NCBI GenBank assembly: GCA_040007095.1
Contig: JBDTVS010000034.1
Coordinates: forward strand, 1-61,356
Source: JBDTVS01 sp040007095
Lineage (GTDB): Bacteria; Acidobacteriota; Vicinamibacteria; Vicinamibacterales; CAVVIG01
DNA: 61,356 bases
Direction of reading: 5' to 3'
Every line of letters begins with the position of its first letter. Within the stretch, counting starts at the first letter, position 1. Shown here one piece after another: positions 41,117 through 48,565 of the stretch. A program made the position numbers and the translations under genes. Under the pieces are notes generated by a model. The model was not told where the DNA came from and did not search any database. It saw only the letters and a program-made list of their open reading frames with translations.

Positions 41117-41986
41117 TCAGACGAGAGATCGACCCATGAGCCGTTCGAGAATTCGAAGCGGCGATCGCTGCTCGTCAAGCATTGCGGCCAGTGGGACGAG
41201 GAACGTCTGCTCGAGCTGGTATTGACCCGCCATCGCCGCATGGCTCACCTGGTCTGTAAAGGCGATCCAGGTCGAGCCTGCCGGGAAATCGACGCGCAAT
41301 TGCGGAGTTCCCTCCTGGTAGTCGGCATCCGCCTTCATGCGGTCGTGAAGCTGCAGCATCAGCGCATCGAACGGCGACCGCCGTGATTTCGTGACACGCA
41401 GCAGGCGCAGGAACAGGGCGCTGCCAGGCGGAGGCAGGCGGATCAGCCCTCCGAAGCGTCGAGCGACACTCTCGAAGTCCTCGCCGAGGCGCCAGGTGCG
41501 CGGCCGGGCGTCCGGGTTCACGTTGCTGAACACGCGCAGAATCCGTTTGCCGCGCACCGGGGTCGCCGGAAAGCTGTCGACGTGCAGCCGGGTGTCGTCC
41601 TTGCGCCACGAGCTCGCGCGCCCGGCAATCTCGACGGGACGAAAGCTCGTGCGGCCGAGCTCGAGGCGATCGCGATAGGCGGGCAGCACCTGGCCGACCA
41701 GCGTGGACGCACTGACGCTGAATCTCGCGAGCAGATCGCGCAGGCACGCGCGGTCCGCGCCGTCGAGCGACGTGCCGCCGAGGCGGCCGTTGCGCGGGTC
41801 GAAGCTGACGTTCTTTGCCGCACCGACCAGGTCAGGCGAGAACAGCCGCAATTCCGACGGCGCGACGTCGAACGCCAGCGCCGGCAGGAACAGCACGTCG
41901 CCGCCTTCGAGCACAGGCATCAGGCCGGGAGACGTATCGCCAGCGTCCCACGCGGTGCGCCCGACGGTCGTGATCTGTGCAACCAA
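41117..41986 (-). CDS. Kdo hydroxylase family protein
   Basis: The protein has 289 residues from TTG 41986. The block RLHVDSFPATPVRGKRILRV followed by FSNVNPDARPRTWRLGEDFE matches the Kdo hydroxylase family, non-heme iron, 2-oxoglutarate-dependent enzymes that hydroxylate Kdo in lipopolysaccharide. The HVD triad start and the distal HAAMAGQYQLEQTF block fit. A perfect TATAAT on the minus strand ends 7 nt before the TTG, so the mRNA is probably leaderless; an upstream GTG at 42013 lies before the promoter and is rejected. It would act on the outer-membrane lipid in the cytoplasm or at the inner membrane. Confidence 0.68.
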   Translation of the reverse strand: MVAQITTVGRTAWDAGDTSPGLMPVLEGGDVLFLPALAFDVAPSELRLFSPDLVGAAKNVSFDPRNGRLGGTSLDGADRACLRDLLARFSVSASTLVGQVLPAYRDRLELGRTSFRPVEIAGRASSWRKDDTRLHVDSFPATPVRGKRILRVFSNVNPDARPRTWRLGEDFESVARRFGGLIRLPPPGSALFLRLLRVTKSRRSPFDALMLQLHDRMKADADYQEGTPQLRVDFPAGSTWIAFTDQVSHAAMAGQYQLEQTFLVPLAAMLDEQRSPLRILERLMGRSLV

Positions 41987-41993
41987 GGGGCGA

Positions 41994-41999
41994 ATTATA
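41994..41999 (-). promoter_or_regulatory. -10 box of the Kdo-hydroxylase-like gene
   Basis: TATAAT on the minus strand ends 7 nt before the TTG at 41986. It decides the start choice because longer versions of the protein would begin upstream of the promoter. Confidence 0.6.
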
Positions 42000-42175
42000 T
42001 CGCGCGGTGTCACAGGGGCTGGGACACCGCCTATGAAAAAGGACGCTCACGCGTAGACCGCAGAGACCGAGGAGAAGACCAGAGGAATCTCTCCGACCTA
42101 CGTTGTCACGCGGTCAGTCACTCCCTGTGCGAATCCGCATGCGGGCTGTCTTGAAATCGGCGACAATCGTCCAGC

Positions 42176-43600
42176 ATGCGTCGGGGACGTTCCTGGGGCC
42201 GTTCGATCGTCCCACTCCTGGTGGGCCTTGCCGCCGCCGTCCATTTGAACGCGGCCGAGAAGAGCCCGGCCGTGGAAGTGCTGATCAACGACGCCGCGGC
42301 CGTGCCCGCCGAGTTCGCCGCCGACCTGTTCATTCGCATCGCCTCATCGCCGAACCTCCACGACCGGACCCGCAAGCGCGAGCTGCTCGAGAATGCCTTC
42401 ATGCGCGCCTACGGCGCTCAGGAATCCTTCAAGCGCGCCGCGCCGGCGGCTCCGATCGACACCCAGGCGGGCGGTATCGCCAGGGCGTACGCCACCGGGC
42501 TCGACACCCTGACGCTGCAGCTCCGCGCAATCGCGGGCCTGGCGTCGGTGGACGCGGCGCTGGCGAGAGAACTGTTCGACGGGGTCAGCTTCTACCAGCC
42601 GCCGGCCACGTGCGACTCCCCGCTGGTGCCGGTCGCGGACGAATACTACGGCACGCTGGCCACGATTGCGCGGCGGACGTTCGAGAACACCGCAGAAGGT
42701 CATGCCGCGGCACTCCGTTTTTTCGAGATCTACCTGTGGCGAGCGCATTTGCCTTCGGAAGTCTCCGCCGTGGTAAGGGCCGTGAAGGCAATGCGATTGA
42801 GTCGCGTGGAGGCGGGCTACTTCGAGGACACGTTGAACGCCATCGTGGACCACTTCGACACGGACGCGCGCGGCTTCTCCACCTACGGACTCGACATCGT
42901 GCCGAAAATGACCGAGCTTGCCGATGCCGATCGCGTGATTGGCGTGCTTGGCGAATCGTTGATGCGCGCCGAACGCAAACTGCTGGTGGCGCAGCTGAAG
43001 GCCCGTTGCAGCGACAGCGCCGCCGAAACTCCGATTGCCGAGTCGTTCAACACGATCGTTCGACGCCGCGACATTGCTCTCGACCTCGTCGCACCGTTGG
43101 CCAACGCCGATGTCCGGCCCGTGAAGGTGCTCGGCGCCGCGCCGCCGCAGTGGTACTGGCAGACCGAGGGTGCGCGCCGCCTCGTCTTCGCGCTGCTGGC
43201 GTTGCGCGATTCGGCCGCCGGTCCGCGGTCGGTCCTCATCAAGCGGAGCGACGAATGGCAGGCCGCCGCGCTGCAGTACCTGACCGATCTGGAGCTCTGG
43301 AACGGCGCCGGCGAACCGATCGAACGCGACTATTTCGACCAGAAGAGCCTGCTCTATGACGTCTACCTGAACCTCCTCTTGAAGGGCGACCTCAGGACGC
43401 GCGTGGTCCAGTCGTTTGCCGACTTCATTGCCCGAAGCGACACCGGCCGGCTGCCGCGGGCGCTCTGGTTCTCGAATGTCAAACGGTTGCTCGAACACGG
43501 CGACGTCGCGACGTCGGCCATGGAGCAGTCGGGCCACTATCTCCTGACGCTCTACGCGCGAGCGGAGCGGCTGCTCGGCAACAATCGCCGCGAGCACTAG
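42176..43600 (+). CDS. Exported helical protein of unknown function
   Basis: The protein has 474 residues from ATG 42176. A signal peptide ends near VHLNAAEKS. The mature protein looks all-helical, with TPR-like spacing (LINDAAAVPAEFAADLFIRI, RKRELLENAFMRAYGAQESF). It has a Trp-rich stretch (PPQWYWQTEGARRLVFALLA) and is rich in Arg and Ala. I do not recognise a family. It is transcribed alone between a repeat-free upstream spacer and a long CACGAAA palindrome. A GACAAT at 42162 lies 8 nt before the ATG and could be another leader-poor promoter. Confidence 0.8.
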   Translation: MRRGRSWGRSIVPLLVGLAAAVHLNAAEKSPAVEVLINDAAAVPAEFAADLFIRIASSPNLHDRTRKRELLENAFMRAYGAQESFKRAAPAAPIDTQAGGIARAYATGLDTLTLQLRAIAGLASVDAALARELFDGVSFYQPPATCDSPLVPVADEYYGTLATIARRTFENTAEGHAAALRFFEIYLWRAHLPSEVSAVVRAVKAMRLSRVEAGYFEDTLNAIVDHFDTDARGFSTYGLDIVPKMTELADADRVIGVLGESLMRAERKLLVAQLKARCSDSAAETPIAESFNTIVRRRDIALDLVAPLANADVRPVKVLGAAPPQWYWQTEGARRLVFALLALRDSAAGPRSVLIKRSDEWQAAALQYLTDLELWNGAGEPIERDYFDQKSLLYDVYLNLLLKGDLRTRVVQSFADFIARSDTGRLPRALWFSNVKRLLEHGDVATSAMEQSGHYLLTLYARAERLLGNNRREH

Positions 43601-43632
43601 TGGCCTGTTCTCCTGGTTTGTAAGCTCAAAAT

Positions 43633-43712
43633 GCAACCACGAAACCGCGAAAACACGAAAAAGAATCCATTGGGTTTTGGTGCCTTCGTGACTTCGTGCT
43701 TTCGTGGTTACG
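43633..43712. repeat. CACGAAA-word palindromic repeat, both arms
   Basis: The left arm is GCAACCACGAAACCGCG with AAAACACGAA. The right arm is TTCGTGACTTCGTGC with TTTCGTGGTTACG. This is the complete version of single arms seen elsewhere. Confidence 0.8.
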
Positions 43713-43767
43713 CTTTGGAAATGACGAATACATTTCACTAGACCAGACAGGCCTCTACCGTGTCACG

Positions 43768-45132
43768 ATGAGCCCAACAAGCCGGGCAAGGTATCCGCCG
43801 GGCCCGCCCCGCTCGCTGCGCACGCTCGTGATTTACGCGCCGGGTCGCGACCCGCTCGCCTTCTTCACGAACCTGGCGCGGACCTACGGCGACATCAGTC
43901 ATGTCCAACTGGCGAGCGAGCATCTGTTCCTGCTCAATCATCCGCAGCTCGTCAAGGATGTGCTGGTCACGCACCAGAAGAGCTTCGTCAAGGGCCGTGG
44001 GCTCGAGCGCTCGAAGCGTCTGCTCGGCGAGGGGCTGCTGACCAGCGAAGGCGAGACCCACGTGCGGCAACGGCGGCTGATGCAGCCGGCATTTCACCAC
44101 CAGCGCATCGCCTCGTACGCCTCGACGATGACCAGGATGGCCGATCACGTGCAGCAGGACTGGACCGACGGCGGCACGATCGACGTCGCGCAGCAGATGG
44201 GACGACTCACCCTGGCCGTCGTCGGCCAGACGCTGTTCGGCACCGACGTCGAGTCGCACGCACAACGCGTCGGCCAGGCGCTCACGACCGTTCTCGATTC
44301 TTTCTGGCTGACGATGCTGCCGTTGTTCGACGTGCTGGAGCATCTCCCGTTGCCGCCCTTCCGCGGGATTCGGAAGGCGAGCGCCGAGCTCGACGCGATT
44401 GTCTACGGCCTGATCGCCGAGCGGCGCAGGTCCCCCGGCGATCGCGGCGATCTGCTGTCCACGCTGCTGATGGCGCAGGACGAGGAGGGCGATCGAGCGG
44501 GAATGACCGACCGTCAAGTCCGCGACGAGGCGATGACGATCTTTCTTGCGGGACACGAAACCACGGCCAATGCGCTCGCGTGGACCTGGTACCTCCTCTG
44601 CGGCGCACCCAACGTGGAGGCGAAGCTGCACGAGGAGATCGACCGTGTTCTCGGCGGGCGGCTCCCGACGATCGAGGACCTTCCGAACCTGCCCTACGTC
44701 GAGCAGGTCGTGACCGAGGCGCTGCGACTGTACCCTCCAGCGTGGATCATCGGACGGCGAGCCGTCGAAGACTACACGGTTGCGGGTTACGTGCTGCCGG
44801 CGCGTTCGATTGTGGTCGTCAGCCCCTACTTGGTTCATCGGGACGGTCGCTTTTTTTCCGACCCCGATTGCTTCCTGCCGGAACGCTGGACGCCGGCCTT
44901 CAAGGCTGCCCTCCCACCCTTTGCCTATTTTCCATTCGGCGGCGGGACGCGGCGCTGCATCGGCGAATCGTTCGCCTGGACGGAGCTCGTGCTCGTGGTC
45001 AGCGCGCTCGCGCAACGCTGGCGCTTTCGTCTCGTGCCCGGACACGCGGTGATCCCTCAGGCGGTCGTCACGCTCAGGCTCAAGCACGGCTTGAAGATGA
45101 CGGCATCCCGGCGGACCGCCGAGTCAGGCTGA
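43768..45132 (+). CDS. Cytochrome P450
   Basis: The protein has 454 residues from ATG 43768. The I-helix is AGHETTANALAW, the ExxR motif is EALRLYPP, and the heme loop is FPFGGGTRRCIGESFA with the Cys ligand. The PPGPPRS N-terminal stretch and the overall form resemble CYP4/CYP102-like long-chain hydroxylases and bacterial CYP197/CYP153-related groups; I cannot assign one. No signal or anchor is seen, so it is probably cytoplasmic and needs external ferredoxin partners, none of which is encoded nearby. Its end overlaps the convergent DUF2278 gene by 9 bp. Confidence 0.92.
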   Translation: MSPTSRARYPPGPPRSLRTLVIYAPGRDPLAFFTNLARTYGDISHVQLASEHLFLLNHPQLVKDVLVTHQKSFVKGRGLERSKRLLGEGLLTSEGETHVRQRRLMQPAFHHQRIASYASTMTRMADHVQQDWTDGGTIDVAQQMGRLTLAVVGQTLFGTDVESHAQRVGQALTTVLDSFWLTMLPLFDVLEHLPLPPFRGIRKASAELDAIVYGLIAERRRSPGDRGDLLSTLLMAQDEEGDRAGMTDRQVRDEAMTIFLAGHETTANALAWTWYLLCGAPNVEAKLHEEIDRVLGGRLPTIEDLPNLPYVEQVVTEALRLYPPAWIIGRRAVEDYTVAGYVLPARSIVVVSPYLVHRDGRFFSDPDCFLPERWTPAFKAALPPFAYFPFGGGTRRCIGESFAWTELVLVVSALAQRWRFRLVPGHAVIPQAVVTLRLKHGLKMTASRRTAESG

Positions 45133-45834
45133 CCGCGGGCGACGAACGCTCTTGCGTCGTGCGCGCGTGACTGGAGCCTTCGGGCTCTTCTTCGGCTTCT
45201 TGGCGTGACCCGTGCGGTCGTCGGTGTCGAAGCTCTGCGACTGGAACGCCATGAAGAACGCGCGCGATTTTCCGCTGGGATACTGAAAAATCAGACACCC
45301 GTCGTGAAAGATCCCATCGTCGCCGGCATGCGCTTTGTCGTTACCCTGGTTCATGTGGATATCGTGGATGCCGTTGCCAGGTGCGAACTTGAAATACTGA
45401 TCCTTCTTCGTTTCGGGTCCCCACCTCGCGCCGAACGCGTACACGAGGGAGCCGGACTGGCCGATGGCCGCAAGGACGGCGTCTTCCATCGTGTCTTTGA
45501 GGTCGTTGGCGGCTCCCGGGATATTGCCCGGAACGACCTTGAAGGTGGTGACCTTGACGACGCCGCCGCGCACGAAGTCCTGAGCCAGACCGCCCGGCTG
45601 ACTCGGGACCTTCTTGAAGCCTGGCGGCAGCGCTTTCAGCCCCTTCGTCAGCGCCGCGGGCAGGGTCGTCAGACTCTGGAACAGCAGGTCCGGCGGCTTG
45701 AGACTGGAGTGCACGTTGACGGCGATGCGGAACATCGCGCCGCCGGCCGACACCAGAATCTGATAGTGGTCATCGTCGGCGTCGCGGAGATGACCAGTCA
45801 CCGTGCCCTTCAGAACGCCGTAGTTCAATGCCAT
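45124..45834 (-). CDS. DUF2278-family protein
   Basis: The protein has 236 residues. The pattern LNYGVLKGTVTGHLRDADDD, HYQILVSAGGAMFRIAVNV, GNGIHDIHMNQGN and DDGIFHDGCLIFQYP is characteristic of DUF2278 (YukJ-like). No signal peptide is seen. The last 30 residues are Lys/Arg-rich (KKPKKSPKAPVTRARRKS) and could bind nucleic acid or membranes. Function unknown. It converges on the P450 gene with 9 bp of overlap. Confidence 0.85.
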   Translation of the reverse strand: MALNYGVLKGTVTGHLRDADDDHYQILVSAGGAMFRIAVNVHSSLKPPDLLFQSLTTLPAALTKGLKALPPGFKKVPSQPGGLAQDFVRGGVVKVTTFKVVPGNIPGAANDLKDTMEDAVLAAIGQSGSLVYAFGARWGPETKKDQYFKFAPGNGIHDIHMNQGNDKAHAGDDGIFHDGCLIFQYPSGKSRAFFMAFQSQSFDTDDRTGHAKKPKKSPKAPVTRARRKSVRRPRSA

Positions 45835-45953
45835 GGACTGCTCCAGGGGAATGCGGGCTCGGGCATCTCGCAGCAGCCAGAGCCTCCGCGAATCAAGACC
45901 AGTTTCGACTCGACCGGTGAGTGCTGGAACACGCGTCGTATATCAGGTTGACA

Positions 45954-46029
45954 TTCACCATCGAGAACACCGGGTGCACCGTGGAACATTGGGATGTTCC
46001 GCGGTGATCTCGGTGAACTCGGTGGTTGA
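45954..46029. repeat. CACCGAG-word palindromic repeat
   Basis: The left arm is TTCACCATCGAGAACACCG and the right arm is CGGTGATCTCGGTG with AACTCGGTGGTTGA. It lies between the DUF2278 and MBL genes. Confidence 0.75.
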
Positions 46030-46114
46030 CCCTGAGACTGGGACAGTACCACACGAGAAGGTGTGCGGACCCGAGCGGACGGCAGTATGATGCGGCCAGT
46101 CGAGGAGGAGAAGA

Positions 46115-47116
46115 ATGAAATCAGCTGCGATTCTTTTCGTGTTGGCCGGAGCGCTGACGACCTGTCTTGGCGGTGCGAGCGCCATCGCCCAGTCGGGCGC
46201 CGACACCGTCGAGGCGCATGTCGCGGCGGCGAAGGCCGCGGCGGGCACGTATCATCCTGGACTCTTCACGTCGCTCTGCTCGCCGGCGAACATCCAGCCA
46301 CCAGCGACACCGCAGCGAGGACAACGGGCCGCTGGCGCCGGCGCCACGCCGCCTGGACCGCCCGATCGTTCGGCGTGGCACGCCGAACCGGTCAAGGTGT
46401 TCGACAACCTGTACTACGTGGGGATGACGGAGTACTCCGCCTGGGCGGTCAAGACCTCCGACGGCATCATCCTGCTCGATACGATCTACGACTACTCGAT
46501 CGAGGACGAAGTGGCCGGCGGACTGAAAAAGCTGGGACTGGACCCGGCCACCATCAAGTACGCACTCGTGAGCCACGGCCACATCGACCATTTCGGCGGC
46601 GCGAAGTTCCTGCAGGAGCACTACGGCACCAAGGTGCTGATGTCGGCCGCCGACTGGGAGCTGATTGCCGCCTCACGCAATCCGAACAAGCCGACGCGCG
46701 ACACGGTCGTCGGCGATGGTCAGAAGCTCACGCTCGGCGACACCACGCTGACCTTCACGCTGACGCCCGGTCATACGCCAGGCACGGTCTCGACGTTGAT
46801 TCCGGTCAAGGACAACGGCACGCCGCATCTCGTCGCGGAGTGGGGCGGCACAGGCTTCAACTTCCCCCGCAACCCGGAAACGTTCAAGACCTACGCCGCG
46901 TCCGCCGCAAAGTTTCGCGACGTCGCTGCGAAAGCCGGCGCCGACGCGTTCATCTCCAATCACACCAACCTTGACGGATCGAAGACGAAGATGCCGGCGT
47001 TGGCGCTGCGAAAGCCCGGCGATCCGCATCCGTACGTCATCGGGACCGAAGCGGTCAAAGCCTTCATGACCGTCGCCGGCGAGTGCGCACAAGCCGTGCT
47101 GGCCGGAATGAAGTGA
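46115..47116 (+). CDS. Exported MBL-fold hydrolase, subclass-B3-like (paralog of 28546-29553)
   Basis: The protein has 333 residues from ATG 46115, with GAGGAGGAG upstream. It has a signal peptide, then a short helical extension and Pro/Gly linker as in its paralog. The metal residues His154, His156, Asp158 and His159 (SHGHIDHFGG) are at the same numbers as in the copy at 28546. TPGHTPGTVS and FISNHTNLDG follow. The similarity extends over the whole length (KVFDNLYYVGMTEYSAWA is identical), so this is a true duplicate. It probably hydrolyses the same class of substrate. Confidence 0.87.
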   Translation: MKSAAILFVLAGALTTCLGGASAIAQSGADTVEAHVAAAKAAAGTYHPGLFTSLCSPANIQPPATPQRGQRAAGAGATPPGPPDRSAWHAEPVKVFDNLYYVGMTEYSAWAVKTSDGIILLDTIYDYSIEDEVAGGLKKLGLDPATIKYALVSHGHIDHFGGAKFLQEHYGTKVLMSAADWELIAASRNPNKPTRDTVVGDGQKLTLGDTTLTFTLTPGHTPGTVSTLIPVKDNGTPHLVAEWGGTGFNFPRNPETFKTYAASAAKFRDVAAKAGADAFISNHTNLDGSKTKMPALALRKPGDPHPYVIGTEAVKAFMTVAGECAQAVLAGMK

Positions 47117-47126
47117 TGACTTCGTG

Positions 47127-47272
47127 TAGCAGGTTCTGAAAAAGCCAGCAACCCGCACTTGGGAGTGAGAACTCAGAACTTTGAAGTGCGAATTCCGGAG
47201 CAATCTCGCAGGCCTTCTGAGTTCTGACTTTTGAGTTTTCAGTTCGGGCTGCGTTCTTCAGCAGCCTGCTAG
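47127..47272. repeat. Palindromic element with CTAGCAGG ends, carrying AGAACTCAGAACTTT words
   Basis: The left end is TAGCAGGTTCTGAAAAA and the right end, inverted, is CTAGCAGGCTGCTGAAGAA. The interior has paired GAACTCAGAACTTT and GTTCTGACTTTTGAG words. Its right end overlaps the TAG stop codon of the radical SAM gene. Confidence 0.72.
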
Positions 47273-48246
47273 TGGCGCCAGGCGCGCACCTGTTCGCCGA
47301 TGCGAAGCGACGCACCAAACAGCGCGCCGACCGGAATGACGCCCAATACCCGGTGACGTGCAACGGCGTCCAGGCCGGCCGACGCCAGGCAACCGCAGCT
47401 TGAACAGTCGGGTACCCCGCCGAACTGACAAGGGGTAATCGCCGTCTTCAGGTTCGCCGAGACGCTGATGGTCGACCGTGCGAAGGTACATTGGTCCGGC
47501 GAGCGCGGCGGGTTGGCGTAGACCTCGAGGGCCGCCATTGGAAGCTGGAGCTTCTCGTAGCGCGTGCTCAACTTCCACAGGTCCGCCAGCACCTGCTTGC
47601 GCGTGCGTTCGTCCAACCGCTCCTCAGAGACTTCGCCGACCTGCGGCGTATAGAGGCTCATCCAGACTCGCTCGATCTCCGGCCGGTCCGACCAGAAGCG
47701 GACGAACTCGTCCAGATATCCCTGGCGCTGCGCCTGCTGCTTGGTCACCGTGCAGTGCACGATGATCTTGTGCCCGGCAATGTGCTTCAGAATGCGATCG
47801 TAGGTGGCGGGCGCCCGGCGGACGTCGTGCTCCGGCTGCAGTCCGTCGACCGAGACGACAATCTGCAGGCGATCGACAGTGCGCCACTCTGCGGGAATCT
47901 CGCGGACGGCGCTGGTCACCACCTGGGTGTAGATGCCGCGCTCGGCCATGATCGGCAGCAGCGTGTTCAGCTCCCGATAGCGGACGAGCGGCTCGCCCCC
48001 GACCAGCGACACGTGCAGCGGACGATGCTGATCGATGAGGCCGAGAATGCCATCGACGAGCGCCTGCCCTTTGAAATCGCTGACCTCGCGCAGGGTGAGC
48101 TCGCCGCCCAGGTGCTGGTCACCGTAGGCGTAGCAACCAGGACACTGCAACGGACACTCTCGGGTGATTTCGATCGAGAGTGCCGGACGATAGCCGCCAA
48201 GAATCCGGCCCCATGCCGTGAACAGCGTCCCGAAAAGATCTTCCAT
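47269..48246 (-). CDS. Radical SAM protein with a C-terminal cysteine cluster
   Basis: The protein has 325 residues from ATG 48246. The iron-sulfur motif Cys31, Cys35, Cys38 (CPLQCPGCYAYG) is followed by VSLVGGEPLVRYRELNTLLP. A C-terminal cluster (residues around CTFARSTISVSANLKTAITP, then CQFGGVPDCSSCGC) resembles a SPASM or Twitch auxiliary cluster domain. It is therefore an anaerobic-type modification enzyme; the substrate is unknown. No precursor peptide was found beside it. The start lies 7 nt after TACAGT, so the mRNA may be leaderless; a longer open frame upstream is rejected. Its stop codon is supplied by the neighbouring repeat element. Confidence 0.88.
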   Translation of the reverse strand: MEDLFGTLFTAWGRILGGYRPALSIEITRECPLQCPGCYAYGDQHLGGELTLREVSDFKGQALVDGILGLIDQHRPLHVSLVGGEPLVRYRELNTLLPIMAERGIYTQVVTSAVREIPAEWRTVDRLQIVVSVDGLQPEHDVRRAPATYDRILKHIAGHKIIVHCTVTKQQAQRQGYLDEFVRFWSDRPEIERVWMSLYTPQVGEVSEERLDERTRKQVLADLWKLSTRYEKLQLPMAALEVYANPPRSPDQCTFARSTISVSANLKTAITPCQFGGVPDCSSCGCLASAGLDAVARHRVLGVIPVGALFGASLRIGEQVRAWRH

Positions 48247-48565
48247 GACCTTGACTGTAACACCTGTCTCGCGCGTTCGTGCCCTCGGCGGTTTCGTGAC
48301 GTGCACGCCGTGGTCTGGATTCGATGCGGAGGCCCGCGCGCAGGGGGAAACACGCGATGACGAGCGAAGAGCGCCGATCGGGCAGGGGCGCGGTGGCGAC
48401 GAATGTGAGACGGGCGAGCGACGCGCGCCCATCTCGAGGAAGAGCGCGCGCCGGCTGGCCGCCCGCTGGCGGGCTGTATCGATTGAGCGCGTACCGCAAT
48501 CGAACGCGCTCTCGTCGCGTAACAGGTCTGCGGAGCGGCCGTCGTGATCCGGCACAGACCGTCCG
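48247..48565. other. Spacer without a supported gene
   Basis: This stretch is GC-rich with short open frames but none with good start signals or recognisable residues. It holds the radical SAM promoter at its left edge and nothing else I can support. Confidence 0.3.

Noticed and set aside
40966..41241. Longer start for exported paralog B at 41241
   Set aside because: The added residues lack signal-peptide character, and a ribosome-binding site with a signal peptide follows at 40965.
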